In this document: piece by piece, positions 16,644 through 25,436 of the stretch | Layout of the letters: every line of letters starts with the position of its first letter | Numbering within the stretch: position 1 is the stretch's first letter | Assembly: GCF_009498275.1 (NCBI RefSeq) | Contig: NZ_CP045643.1 | Coordinates: 496,001-560,000, forward strand | DNA length: 64,000 nucleotides | Origin: Streptomyces fagopyri | GTDB taxonomy: Bacteria > Actinomycetota > Actinomycetes > Streptomycetales > Streptomycetaceae | Reading direction: 5' to 3' | Program-made: the position numbers and the translations under genes | Notes under the pieces: model-generated | What the model was told of the DNA's origin: nothing | Database searches by the model: none | What the model saw: only the letters and a program-made list of their open reading frames with translations

Positions 16644-17174
16644 ATGTCCCGACGTCTACATCGTGGGCGCGTAGCCGCGGCCACTGCCGTCACAGCCACC
16701 GTACTCGCGCTGACGGGCAGCTACTCGACCACCGCCACAGCCGCCGCGGTGGACACCCACGAAGCGCGGAACTGCGTCGTCGTCCTGGACAAACTCCAAC
16801 CGGGTCGGACGTCGTCCCGCGTTCTGTCGCGTTCGTGCACCACGGGTACGGCATCGGCCCAGGCGCGGCCCTCCGGTATCCAGAGCACGCTCCTGATGAC
16901 GTGGTACGCGGACGCCAACCAGAGCGGCGCCAGCACGCAGATCCGGGGCAGCAGCGGAGGATGCGACGCCTCGGGCTACGGCATCGCCTACGTCGGCGAC
17001 GACTGGAACGACCGCATCAGCTCCTACAAGCTGTTCGGCACCTGCAACACCATCGACGCCTACGACACGTCCAACTACGGCAACGAGATCTACTTCTGCG
17101 GCATCTGCTCGGCCGACAACATCCCGTGGTCGGCCAACGACCGGATCAGCTCCATGTGGGTCTACCACTTGTGA
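16644..17174 (+). CDS. Secreted beta/gamma-crystallin-like protein
   Basis: 176-residue exported protein. A Sec signal peptide (MSRRLHRGR charged region, hydrophobic core to about residue 35, cleavage near ATAAA) is followed by a mature domain with six cysteines. Two copies of NDRISS (in DDWNDRISSYKLF and SANDRISSMWVYHL) match the (N/D)(N/D)xx(S/T)S calcium-binding motif of microbial beta/gamma-crystallins and the related Streptomyces metalloprotease inhibitor fold. ATG at 16644 is chosen because GGGGGAAA lies directly upstream; the longer frame adds a non-signal extension. Role could be a Ca2+-stabilised inhibitor or surface protein. Convergent with the exporter operon. Confidence 0.82.
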   Translation: MSRRLHRGRVAAATAVTATVLALTGSYSTTATAAAVDTHEARNCVVVLDKLQPGRTSSRVLSRSCTTGTASAQARPSGIQSTLLMTWYADANQSGASTQIRGSSGGCDASGYGIAYVGDDWNDRISSYKLFGTCNTIDAYDTSNYGNEIYFCGICSADNIPWSANDRISSMWVYHL

Positions 17175-17445
17175 CTCACGGGCACATACTGGGTCGGACC
17201 TGCTCCGGTCGCGCTCCGCCTCGCCACCCTGCTCGTCGGGGCAGAGATCGGACGGCGGGCCTTCACACACGGCGGCGGGCCGGTGGTCCGGCACCACCCC
17301 AACCGCACCGCTGCCGACGAAGAACGCCCCGGTGCCCACACCCTCGAAGCCGTCCCCGGACGGAACACATCGCCGGTGGTGACGCCGATACCCCACGACA
17401 CGGCCTCGACGACATCGGGTGTTGTTCCACGATGGGCTGCGGTCG

Positions 17446-18021
17446 TCACCGTCTCGGTCCCGCGACGGCGTAGGCCGCGGTGCCGGCGACGGCGAGGACC
17501 GTGGCCGTCCAGGTGCCCGCTGCCGTGCCGGGCGGCAGGAGCATCCAGCTCGCCACCCGCATCGGCGTGGTCGTCGGGGGCGGGGCGAAGCAGGAGAACG
17601 AGAGCCAGGCGAACGGCAGTGTCCAGGCGTACCGGCCGCCCGAGAGCGCCGCGCCCAGGGCGACCAGTCCCATCAGGCCCGCGCTGTCCCGGACGACGAA
17701 CGCGGTGGTGGCACCGTCCGAGCCCATCGCCTGCACGGTCAGCAGTACCGCGCCGACGACCGCCCCGCAGAGCAGCACGTGTGCCGTTCTGCGGGGTACC
17801 CAACGGATCGCGGCCGTACGGTCCAGCGCGAGGTCCTGCCCGCTGAGCCCTGCCGAGGCCACCGTGACCCCCGTGGCGAGGACGAGCACGGGCAGCCGCG
17901 GATCACCGGACTCCCCACCGCCGTCCCGGGCGAGTGCCCACACCGTCACCGCGCTGATCACCAGCACGGTGAGCGACATGGGTACCTGACGCGAACGGGC
18001 GTACAGCGTCAGCCATCTCAC
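17446..18021 (-). CDS. Small ABC-2-like integral membrane protein, last gene of sigma/exporter operon
   Basis: 191 residues with about five or six hydrophobic segments and no soluble domain. GTG start at 18021 overlaps the upstream stop as GTGA, so it is translated with the exporter genes. It contains an RTAAIRWVPRRTAHVLLCGAV-like loop and helix followed by further alanine/leucine helices, consistent with a membrane accessory subunit. I do not recognise a named family. The much longer open frame upstream of 18021 is an out-of-frame shadow of the preceding gene. Confidence 0.75.
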   Translation of the reverse strand: MRWLTLYARSRQVPMSLTVLVISAVTVWALARDGGGESGDPRLPVLVLATGVTVASAGLSGQDLALDRTAAIRWVPRRTAHVLLCGAVVGAVLLTVQAMGSDGATTAFVVRDSAGLMGLVALGAALSGGRYAWTLPFAWLSFSCFAPPPTTTPMRVASWMLLPPGTAAGTWTATVLAVAGTAAYAVAGPRR

Positions 18022-19415
18022 CGGGACGCCTCGCCTTTCAGCGCGTCGAACGCGTCGCCCTTGCAGGAGAGCGCGGCGCCGCGCATCGCGTTGATCCGCG
18101 AGAGCTGCTCGGCCCGCGGCAGCGACCTGAGTTTCTTCCACACCGGGCGGATCTTGGCGTCGGCCTCGCGGCGCATACTTGCTGACAAGGTGCCGGGAAG
18201 GGGCCTGAGGGCCCCGAGAACCCAGTCCACCGCGATCATCTGCGCGAATTGATCGTCCCCGAAGCTGCTCCAGCCGACAGGGGCGCACCCTGGCACCATG
18301 CCCTTGGCGATCAGGGCCCGGGTCAGCTCCTCGCCCTTCGAGGCGGCGATGATGTCGTCGTCGAAGTCGAACAGCACGGTCCTGCGGGACCACCTCGGCG
18401 TGGAACCTTCGGGCAGTTCGGTCGTGTTCTCCCGGACCGAGACCGGAGCCCGTCCGCCCAGGGCGCCCCGCAGCAGGCCCAGCGCCTCCTTGCCGGGACC
18501 CGCGAGGCCGGCGAGTCGCGCCCGCTGCGTCTTCGTCACACACACCGGGCCGTCGCACACCGGCTCCGCGGCGGCCCGGTCGACGACGTACATGGCGCGC
18601 GGGTCGGAGGGGAGGACGAGCAGGGCGATCACCGCGCCCGACAGAATGGGCGTCAGGGCGATCAGCCGGGCGCGCGGGGTCGCCGCGACCATCAGGGCGA
18701 AGCCGGTCGCGGCCATGGCGAGCAGCCAGATCGTCTGCCCGATGTGCACGGGGACGGAGAGCGTGACGAGTGCGTCGCGCGCCTCCTGCACGGCCGGTGA
18801 CAGCAGGGAGACCTGGTTCGGGTCCGTGCTCGGGAGTCCCGTCGCCGTGGTCGTCCCCGTCCGGCCCAGCGACGACTGCATGAGGACTGTGAACACGAAG
18901 GCAGCCATGGCCAGCGCGGGCGGGGTGAGCGCGGACGGCAGGGCCCGCCCGGCTCCCATCCCGAGCACGGCCCCGGCGACGAGAGAGAGTGCCCCTACGG
19001 ACGAGATCGGCAGCCACCCGAGGTGCGCGTAGTCGGTGTGGGCGACCACCTGGACCGCGCCCACGAGGACGAGGAGCGCAAAGGCCGAAACCAGCGTGAC
19101 CGCCGTCGCGCCCGCGAGCGTGGCCGCGCGGTGCCGGGCCGGCCGCGGCGTGCTCGTCAGCAGCTCGGACATCTTGGACCGGTGGTCGCGCAGGCCCTGC
19201 AGTGCCCCGAGCCCCACGGCGAGCGGCCACAGGTAGAACAGCAGGGAGCGGGTCCACAGGGCCATGGACGTCCATTGGGCCGTCCACGCCGTGGTGCCCG
19301 TCCACCACGATCCGGGAATCAGGTACAGGAACGCCAGCGCCGGCAACAGGACCACGGCGCCGGCCCACGGGGCGACAGAGCGCTTCAACTCCACACGCAG
19401 GACACGGCTGTTCAC
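18018..19415 (-). CDS. ABC exporter membrane subunit with C-terminal soluble domain
   Basis: 465 residues. Residues 1-280 hold six or more membrane helices (ABC-2 style: first helix after RVELKRSVAPW, later VGLGALQGLRDHRSKMSELL, a typical cytoplasmic loop with TPRPARHR). From about residue 285 the chain is soluble, with four cysteines (PVCDGPVCVT, PGCAP, LSCKG) and FDFDDDIIAAS; its role is unknown. GTG start at 19415 has GGAAGGGG six bases upstream and overlaps the ATPase stop. It forms the membrane part of an exporter whose ATPase is the gene before. Family is clear at ABC-2 level only. Confidence 0.78.
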   Translation of the reverse strand: MNSRVLRVELKRSVAPWAGAVVLLPALAFLYLIPGSWWTGTTAWTAQWTSMALWTRSLLFYLWPLAVGLGALQGLRDHRSKMSELLTSTPRPARHRAATLAGATAVTLVSAFALLVLVGAVQVVAHTDYAHLGWLPISSVGALSLVAGAVLGMGAGRALPSALTPPALAMAAFVFTVLMQSSLGRTGTTTATGLPSTDPNQVSLLSPAVQEARDALVTLSVPVHIGQTIWLLAMAATGFALMVAATPRARLIALTPILSGAVIALLVLPSDPRAMYVVDRAAAEPVCDGPVCVTKTQRARLAGLAGPGKEALGLLRGALGGRAPVSVRENTTELPEGSTPRWSRRTVLFDFDDDIIAASKGEELTRALIAKGMVPGCAPVGWSSFGDDQFAQMIAVDWVLGALRPLPGTLSASMRREADAKIRPVWKKLRSLPRAEQLSRINAMRGAALSCKGDAFDALKGEASR

Positions 19416-20245
19416 CAAGTACCCCTTCCTTGCTCCGGGTTGAACAGCAGCGCCGAGTAACCGCGCTCCAGGGGGCTGTCCCCCACATGCTCGGGGCCGC
19501 CCACCGAGGCCAGTTCGTCCGGAGGACCCTGGAAGACCAGTCGCCCCTCGGCGATGAGCACGACGTCGGTGCAGGCGGCGGCGACGTCCTCCACCAGATG
19601 AGTGGAGACGACCACGCAAGTGTCGGTACCCAACTCCTGCAACAGCTCACGGAATCGCAGGCGCTGCGCCGGGTCCAGGCCGGCCGTCGGCTCGTCCAGG
19701 AGCAGGATCGTCGGGTCGTTCACGATGGCCTGGGCGATGCCGACCCTGCGCACCATCCCGCCCGACAGGGCCTTCATCCTCTCGTCGGCGCGGTCCGCCA
19801 GACCCACCCTCTCCACGGCGCGCTGCACGGCGGCGGGGATGTCCGCCTTGGGCACCTCCTTCAGCCACGCCATGTACTCGACGAACTCGCGCACCGTGAA
19901 GCGCTTGTAGTAGCCGAACTCCTGCGGCAGGTAACCGATCCGGCGGCGCAGCGCACGATGTTCACCCACGCCGCCCGTGGACTCACCGAGTATCTCCAGG
20001 GTGCCCTCGGAGGGGCGCAGCACGGTGGCCAGCGTCCGGATGAGCGTGGTCTTGCCCGCCCCGTTGGGGCCCAGGAGGCCGTGTACACCGGTACCCAGCG
20101 ACAGGTCGAGCCCGTCGACGGCCATCCGTCTCCTGCCGACCCTGACCTTCAACCCGGTCGCCTGGATCTCCCGGGCGTAGGCCGTCGGCGCGATGTCGGC
20201 CCCGCTCACCGCGGACGTCATGTGATGGTCCTTTCCGATGGTCAT
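19412..20245 (-). CDS. ABC transporter ATP-binding protein (ABC-2/drug-type exporter)
   Basis: 277 residues (269 if the inner ATG at 20221 is used). Walker A GLLGPNGAGKTTLI, Q-loop YLPQEFGYYKRFTV, signature LSGGMVRRVGIAQA, Walker B LLLDEPTAGLDP and switch STHLVEDV are all intact, typical of ABC-2 exporters. The ATG at 20245 overlaps the anti-sigma stop as ATGA with GGGAG seven bases upstream; the inner ATG also has a good site (GGAAAGGA), so both starts may be used. It energises the two membrane proteins encoded downstream. Substrate is unknown. Confidence 0.92.
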   Translation of the reverse strand: MTIGKDHHMTSAVSGADIAPTAYAREIQATGLKVRVGRRRMAVDGLDLSLGTGVHGLLGPNGAGKTTLIRTLATVLRPSEGTLEILGESTGGVGEHRALRRRIGYLPQEFGYYKRFTVREFVEYMAWLKEVPKADIPAAVQRAVERVGLADRADERMKALSGGMVRRVGIAQAIVNDPTILLLDEPTAGLDPAQRLRFRELLQELGTDTCVVVSTHLVEDVAAACTDVVLIAEGRLVFQGPPDELASVGGPEHVGDSPLERGYSALLFNPEQGRGTW

Positions 20246-21066
20246 CGATGGGCTCCCAGCACGGAGTACGCGCCCCTGCGGGCGATCACGACACCGATAC
20301 CGAGTGCGAGAAGCAACCCCCACATGGACATGGGCAGGCCGCCTGTCTGCAGGGCGAAGGTCGTACGGCTGGTGGCGAGGGTCGGCGCCACGATCACGGC
20401 GGCCCACACGGCGGCCAGCAGGACAGCGGCGCGGGTCACACCGATGACACCACCGAGGGCCAGGGTCGTCGCGGTGAAGGCCAGGCAGGGCAACAGCCAC
20501 TGAGCCACCATCACCCCCGTCATCCACCCACCCACCGACAGCGCGGGGACGACCACGCCGAGCACGGACGCGGTGCGGCGCAGCACCAGGTACAACCCGG
20601 CCCTGGGCGCCGAGGCCGTCAGCTCGTACGCCGGGTCGACACCGCGCGACCAGGACGCCGCGACGCCGAGCACGGGCAGGACCGGGGCGAGGAGCAGCAC
20701 CAGCGACACCTCGTCGGCTCCGGAGCCGACGAGGTCGAACAGCAGGGCCAGCACCGTCGCGCCGACGACCATGGCCAGCCACGGCACCATCGTCGGCGTC
20801 ATCCATCTCGACAGCCGCGCCGACCAGCGCCGTCCGCGCGACATCGTGTGGGTGACGGCCAGGTGGGGTTCGAGGCCGGACCACACGGTGTCGACCAGGG
20901 ACGTCACGGCGGGCACCTCGGCACCCACGGCCGCGGACAGCCGGTCACGGCACGTCCGGCACGCCTCCAGATGGGCCTCCACGGCCCACACCTCGTCGGC
21001 GGCGAGGTCCGTGCCGCCGCGCGCGTAGCCCTCGATGATCCGTTTCGACGCGTGTTCCACCTTCAT
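20242..21066 (-). CDS. zf-HC2 anti-sigma factor-like membrane protein
   Basis: 274 residues. The N-terminal 60 residues carry the zinc-finger anti-sigma pattern with VEAHLEACRTCRDRL (HxxxCxxC) after a helical segment, as in RsrA-type anti-sigma factors. The rest has about six membrane helices starting near TPTMVPWLAMVVGA. Its ATG overlaps the ECF sigma stop, so sigma and putative anti-sigma are made together. The membrane part would place the zinc domain at the cytoplasmic face, able to sense an envelope signal and hold the sigma factor inactive. Function is inferred from motif and gene order. Confidence 0.85.
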   Translation of the reverse strand: MKVEHASKRIIEGYARGGTDLAADEVWAVEAHLEACRTCRDRLSAAVGAEVPAVTSLVDTVWSGLEPHLAVTHTMSRGRRWSARLSRWMTPTMVPWLAMVVGATVLALLFDLVGSGADEVSLVLLLAPVLPVLGVAASWSRGVDPAYELTASAPRAGLYLVLRRTASVLGVVVPALSVGGWMTGVMVAQWLLPCLAFTATTLALGGVIGVTRAAVLLAAVWAAVIVAPTLATSRTTFALQTGGLPMSMWGLLLALGIGVVIARRGAYSVLGAHR

Positions 21067-21680
21067 GCCAGCACCTCCCGCATCACGATCCGGGCCCGGC
21101 GGGCACGGGTCTTGACCGTGCCCTCGGGCACCCCCAGCAGGACCGCGGTCTCCCGTACGGACAACCCGTCGAGCACCATCGCCTGCAGCACCTGTCGCAG
21201 CTCCGGCGCGAGGCGCCGCAGCGCGTCCCCGACATCACCACCGACCGTCGCCGCGAGCGCCTCCTCCTCGGCGGCGGGCGCCGCCTCAGGCACAGCGGCG
21301 GCCGGCGGCGGCTCCGCGTGATGAGCCCTGCGGCGGAAGGCGTCGACCAGGCGGCGCGCCGCGATCGTCCACAGCCAACCCGTGGCCGTCCCTCCGACGG
21401 CCGCCCCGGCGAACGCACCCGCCGCGCGCCAGACCGCCAGATACGTCTCCTGCATGACCTCCGCGACGATCTGCTCGTCCACACAGCGGCGGCGCAGCCG
21501 CACCGCCAGCCACGGCGACGTACGCCGGTACAACTCCTCGAACGCGGCACGGTCGCCCTTCGCCACCAGCCGGACGAGACGCTCCTCGTCCAGCTCGTGC
21601 AGCGCTGCCCTGACTGATCTCACACCGGCTAGACGCCCGAGCCGGGCCGCGGGTTTTCTCTCTGACGTGATCCGCGCCAC
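21063..21680 (-). CDS. ECF-type RNA polymerase sigma factor
   Basis: 205 residues with sigma region 2 (GDRAAFEELYRR, then QIVAEVMQETYLAVWR and GWLWTIAARRLVDAFRRR) and region 4 (LRQVLQAMVLDGLSVRETAV followed by LLGVPEGTVKTRARRAR), joined by an alanine-rich linker. This is an extracytoplasmic-function sigma factor that would direct its own regulon, normally including its own operon. Start shown is the GTG at 21680; a second GTG at 21623 keeps both regions and may be the real start, since no clear ribosome site precedes either. First gene of five overlapping genes. Confidence 0.9.
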   Translation of the reverse strand: MARITSERKPAARLGRLAGVRSVRAALHELDEERLVRLVAKGDRAAFEELYRRTSPWLAVRLRRRCVDEQIVAEVMQETYLAVWRAAGAFAGAAVGGTATGWLWTIAARRLVDAFRRRAHHAEPPPAAAVPEAAPAAEEEALAATVGGDVGDALRRLAPELRQVLQAMVLDGLSVRETAVLLGVPEGTVKTRARRARIVMREVLA

Positions 21681-21953
21681 ATGCGGGAAGACCCATGGGC
21701 TCCACCCGATCAGGCATCGCCGTCAGAACCCTCCGCCACGGATGGCGCTGGAGCGCAGGTACTCCATGAACGCCGGTTGGGCCGAAGGCGAGGAGATGGC
21801 CTCGACGCGCAACGGATCGGGAGACGAGTACTCGATCGTCTTCTCGGCCGCCGGGGTCTATGTGCGCGGCTTCGACCACGAATCTGCGGCTCGGTTCGCG
21901 ACTTTGCCGTCCACGTCGAACCCACGGTCCGGGTCCCCACCACCTCTGACGGA

Positions 21954-22961
21954 TCAGCACCCTCGATCGTAGATCGCCCGCAGGCGCGGCTCCTTGACGG
22001 CGGGCATCCGCGCGAGCGTGTACCGGAACGCCGCCCTGGAGGGCTGGAACGGGTACCACGGATGCGGCGGCAGTGGGTCGTCCCGCTCCACCCCTGCCGG
22101 CAGCCCGCCTACTGCCGGCAGCCTGGTCCGGTGCGGCGGGAAGGCCAGCTCGGCCCAGAGCGCGGCATCCATGGGTACCGGCACCGCCCCGGAACGCGGC
22201 TGCCACATGTCTCCGGTCTGCGGGTGGACCGGCACCAGCACAAGGTCACTGGCCGGCTCGCCGAACCCCGGTCCTGCCAGGTCCAGCCGCTTCGCATCTT
22301 CGCCGACGGGCAGCAGCGCGCCGAGGGACCGGCCGAGGAGCTCCGCGACCGGCCCGGACACTACCTCGACCGGCGCGCCCCCTGCGGCCACCACCACCTG
22401 GGCGAGAGCCACGCCCGCCGGGATGTCCCGGTATTCGCGCAGCCGGTGCCACAGCGCGCCGGTGGCCAGCAGCTCCGCCCATTCCATGACCGGTCGCTCC
22501 GGTGGGCCGGGCAGCCGTACCACCGCCTGCGGGACGAGCCGGACGACCTGCCAGCACCCGCAGTCGTCCATCCTGGTCCCGACCGGCAGATCGCAGCCCA
22601 GACAGGCGAGGTTCGGCCCGTCCCTCCCGTCGATTCCCCTGCAGTAGCCCGCGGCCCGCTCGATGATCAGCCCGGTGCCGCGCATGTCGCCGGGCGCGAG
22701 GAGGATGGTGCCTGACGCCCCGTCGGACAGTGCCCCGCACGGCGCGAAACGCCCCCGCTCCGCCGCCTCGCACGCCCCGACCTCGTCCCACTGCCGCCAC
22801 GGCGGCCCGTACGGCGCGGGGTCGACGGCGTAGGACCCTGCCTCCAGCAGGGGCGGGTGCAACGTCTCCCAGTGGGTGTCGGCCAGGTGGATCGGCAACG
22901 CAACCTCGGACACCGCCGTGGTGAGGACCGCACCGCAGCCCGCACACCCGAACACCGCCAA
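21954..22961 (-). CDS. Hypothetical cysteine-rich protein common in streptomycetes
   Basis: 335 residues, no signal peptide or membrane helix. It has Cys pairs in FGCAGCGAVL near the N-terminus and YCRGIDGRDGPNLACLGC and RMDDCGCW in the middle, possibly zinc ribbons. A GSYAVDPAPYGPPWRQW segment and TILLAPGDMRGTGLI follow the first ribbon. The TTG at 22961 is chosen because GGGAGGG sits six bases upstream and the protein-like sequence begins there; a frame open to 23240 upstream is low-complexity. I recall similar proteins from Streptomyces but no function. Stands alone on its strand. Confidence 0.7.
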   Translation of the reverse strand: MAVFGCAGCGAVLTTAVSEVALPIHLADTHWETLHPPLLEAGSYAVDPAPYGPPWRQWDEVGACEAAERGRFAPCGALSDGASGTILLAPGDMRGTGLIIERAAGYCRGIDGRDGPNLACLGCDLPVGTRMDDCGCWQVVRLVPQAVVRLPGPPERPVMEWAELLATGALWHRLREYRDIPAGVALAQVVVAAGGAPVEVVSGPVAELLGRSLGALLPVGEDAKRLDLAGPGFGEPASDLVLVPVHPQTGDMWQPRSGAVPVPMDAALWAELAFPPHRTRLPAVGGLPAGVERDDPLPPHPWYPFQPSRAAFRYTLARMPAVKEPRLRAIYDRGC

Positions 22962-23540
22962 GCTGTTCCCTCCCGCCGTCGAAGCCCCTGCATCCCACCA
23001 AGCGGCGGACCGGGTGGCAAAGGGTTTTCGGGCGACACCAAACGCACCGCCGAGCGGCAGAACGGGCCTCGCCGCGCCGGTCGCGGCCTCAGGGGCAAGA
23101 AGCCACGCGGGGCTGAGCCGCTGAACGTGCTGCGTACCGTCGGTCAGCCATCCGTGGTTGGCCACGTACCGACGAGACAGCCGTCGGCCATTTCTGGGCG
23201 GTACTGGATGCTGGATGTGGGCGCGAACGAGCAGGTTCACGAAAGCCCCGCGAGCCGAAGCCCTTCAGCTCGTGCTTACCACCCGATGCTCGCGGACGGC
23301 CTGGATCAGCCGGGACAGCGGGACACCGGGCCAACGGGCCAACGGGCCAACGGGCCAACGGGCCAACGGGCCAACGTGCCGCTTCATCGCCGTGGAAGCT
23401 GGTGGGCCGCCGCTCCCAGGGGCCCGGTCAGGCGACTGCCCCGCCCTGCGTCCTCCGTGCGGAGGGGTACTGCAGGGGTCCTCCGTCCATCATCGCGGAA
23501 CCGACCGGGTGCGGCCTTCACCTCCGTTCCGCGGCCCCGA
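22962..23540. other. Non-coding interval with 8-bp tandem array
   Basis: About 580 bases between the cysteine-rich protein gene and the epimerase gene. It contains the CGGGCCAA array at 23327-23374. No supported gene is visible on either strand. Confidence 0.6.
23327..23374. repeat. 8-bp tandem repeat, CGGGCCAA x6
   Basis: Six perfect consecutive copies of CGGGCCAA followed by a degenerate CGTGCC. The 8-base period would shift frame with each copy change, consistent with non-coding DNA. Confidence 0.92.
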
Positions 23541-24395
23541 TCACAGCAACCCCGCCTCCCGCGCCGTCCACACCGACGGGACCAGTGGGCGGTAGCCCAG
23601 TTCGTGCCGGATGCGGGTCGTCGACATCACGCTGTGCCACGGGTCGGCGGCTTCCTTGTCGTACGCCTCCTGCGGCACCGGCAGACCGTGGAGGTCGAAG
23701 AGGTCGACCGTGGTCACGGGGGCCTCGTCGGCGATGTTGTAGACGCCGTGCGCCCCGGGTGAGTACAGCAGCCGCGTGAGGCCCTGCGCGACATCCACGT
23801 GGTGGCCCATGTGCAGGCGCTGCATGGCGGGCCAGTTCGGCGCCCACTCCATCACATCGACCAGGTGCGGATCTCCGTCGCCGTACACGAACGGCAACCG
23901 TCCGATGCGGAGGTCGTCGAGCCCCTCCAAGTCCCCGAGCGCACGCTCCGCCTCCCACTTGGACTCGGGGTAGGCGCCCCAGAGATGTGCTCCCGGTATC
24001 GTCTCGTCGCTCTCGACCAGCGCCCTGCCCCGCCCCGCGCCGTACACGAGTCCGGTGCTGACCTGCACGAACCGCCGCACACCGGAGGCCACGGCGGCCC
24101 GCCCGAGCTCGACGGCCGCGTCCCGGTTGACCGCCCGCGCCTCGTCGTCCGGCACCCCGCGGAACGCGGCGGCGACGTTCACCACCGCGTCCGCGCCGGC
24201 CGTCGCCTTGCCGAGCACCTCCGCGTCACGCAGATCGCCGACCACCACCTGGGCGCCGAGCCCGGCGAACGTCCCGCCGCGCGCCGCGTCCCGTACCAGG
24301 ACCCGCACCTCGTCACCGGGCGCCGCGCTCTGCAGCAGCCTCGGCACGAACCGCCGCCCGACCTGGCCCGTCGCTCCTGTCACCAATATCAGCAT
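23541..24395 (-). CDS. NAD(P)-dependent epimerase/dehydratase (extended SDR)
   Basis: 284-residue cytoplasmic Rossmann-fold protein. LILVTGATGQVGRRF is the cofactor loop at residues 2-16, GDLRD follows, FVQVSTGLVYG provides the catalytic Ser/Thr region, and AYPESKWEAE supplies the YxxxK pair. This is the extended short-chain dehydrogenase family acting on nucleotide sugars or related substrates; the substrate cannot be read. ATG at 24395 is preceded by GAGGAGG. It is divergently transcribed from a helix-turn-helix regulator, with a 27-bp inverted repeat between them, so it is likely that regulator's target. Confidence 0.88.
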   Translation of the reverse strand: MLILVTGATGQVGRRFVPRLLQSAAPGDEVRVLVRDAARGGTFAGLGAQVVVGDLRDAEVLGKATAGADAVVNVAAAFRGVPDDEARAVNRDAAVELGRAAVASGVRRFVQVSTGLVYGAGRGRALVESDETIPGAHLWGAYPESKWEAERALGDLEGLDDLRIGRLPFVYGDGDPHLVDVMEWAPNWPAMQRLHMGHHVDVAQGLTRLLYSPGAHGVYNIADEAPVTTVDLFDLHGLPVPQEAYDKEAADPWHSVMSTTRIRHELGYRPLVPSVWTAREAGLL

Positions 24396-24466
24396 GGCCG
24401 CCTCCTCGTCGTCGTAGCCATGTCCGAAGCGTGCGCGAACGACGGCGGTGGCGGGAGAGACGCGGT

Positions 24467-24493
24467 TATCCAGGGACCGGCTCTCCCTGGATA
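24467..24493. promoter_or_regulatory. Inverted repeat in divergent promoter, candidate operator
   Basis: TATCCAGGGA and TCCCTGGATA are perfect 10-base inverted arms with a seven-base spacer, between the divergent epimerase and regulator genes and 30 bases from the regulator start. A dimeric helix-turn-helix protein binding here could control both. Confidence 0.6.
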
Positions 24494-24522
24494 CACGTCC
24501 GGACCCGGAGGATCCTGGGTTC

Positions 24523-25353
24523 ATGGACCGAACCGGACTCGCCGACTACCTGCGCCGCGCCCGTGCCCGCCTGACCCCCTCCGACGTGGGCCTGAACGCC
24601 GGCCCGCGACGCCGTACCCCGGGTCTGCGCCGCGAGGAGGTGGCGCAGCTCGCCGGGATGTCCACGGACTACTACACGCGCCTCGAACAGCGCCGCGGCT
24701 CCCACCCCTCGCGGCAGATGCTCACCGCGCTCGCCCGCGCCCTGCGGCTCACGGACGTCGAGCGCGACCACCTGTTCCACCTCGCGGGCGAGGAACCGCC
24801 CCGGCCCGGCGGCTCCTCGGACCACGTCCGCCCGGGGCTGCTGCTGATCCTGGACCGGCTGCACGACCTTCCGGCGTCGGTGCTGAGCGACTGGGGCGAG
24901 GTGCTCGCGCAGAACACGATGGCGGTGGCTCTGACCGGAGACCACGCCGGGGCGAATCTCATTCGCCGCTGGTTCATGGAGCCCGGCACTCGAAATCTGG
25001 CCCCGCCCGAAAATCACGAGCAGCACGGCCGCGCCCATGTGGCAAGCCTGCGGACGGTCACCACGGCCCGCCCCGACGACCCGGGCCCGGCCGCTCTCCT
25101 TTCCGAACTCCGCTCCAGGTCGAGGGAGTTCGAGGCGCTGTGGGCGGAGCACGATGTCGTGGTGCGCCGCCCGTCGCCGAAGCGGTTCGTGCATCCGGTC
25201 GTCGGTGTCCTCGACCTCGACTGCGAGGTGCTGCTCAGCGACGGCCACAGTCAGCAGCTCATCGTGCACTCCGCCCGACCCGGCACGCCTACGTACGAAC
25301 GGCTCGAACTGCTGCGGGTCGTCGGCCTTCAGAACCTGGCCCCCAGCCGGTAA
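24523..25353 (+). CDS. Helix-turn-helix regulator with MmyB-like ligand-binding domain
   Basis: 276 residues. The N-terminal helix-turn-helix (LRRARARLTPSDVGL; RRTPGLRREEVAQLAGMSTD then YYTRLEQRRGSHPSRQML) is the XRE-type domain of the MmyB family, and residues 105-270 form the PAS-like ligand-binding domain (LLLILDRLHDLPASVL; FVHPVVGVLDLDCEVLL). Such regulators commonly repress or activate a divergently placed short-chain dehydrogenase, the arrangement seen here. ATG at 24523 is preceded by CCGGAGGATCC. A longer frame upstream would run through the putative operator and is not favoured. Confidence 0.88.
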   Translation: MDRTGLADYLRRARARLTPSDVGLNAGPRRRTPGLRREEVAQLAGMSTDYYTRLEQRRGSHPSRQMLTALARALRLTDVERDHLFHLAGEEPPRPGGSSDHVRPGLLLILDRLHDLPASVLSDWGEVLAQNTMAVALTGDHAGANLIRRWFMEPGTRNLAPPENHEQHGRAHVASLRTVTTARPDDPGPAALLSELRSRSREFEALWAEHDVVVRRPSPKRFVHPVVGVLDLDCEVLLSDGHSQQLIVHSARPGTPTYERLELLRVVGLQNLAPSR

Positions 25354-25436
25354 GGCGGTCATGTGTGTCGGGAGGGTCAGTCGTCCGGGGGCCGGTCGAG
25401 TGTGAGGTCCCGGACCGCTCGCGGACGCCCTTGTCC

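Noticed and set aside
18022..19650. Long frame preceding the last exporter gene
   Set aside because: Out-of-frame shadow; the real start is the GTG in the 4-base overlap at 18021.
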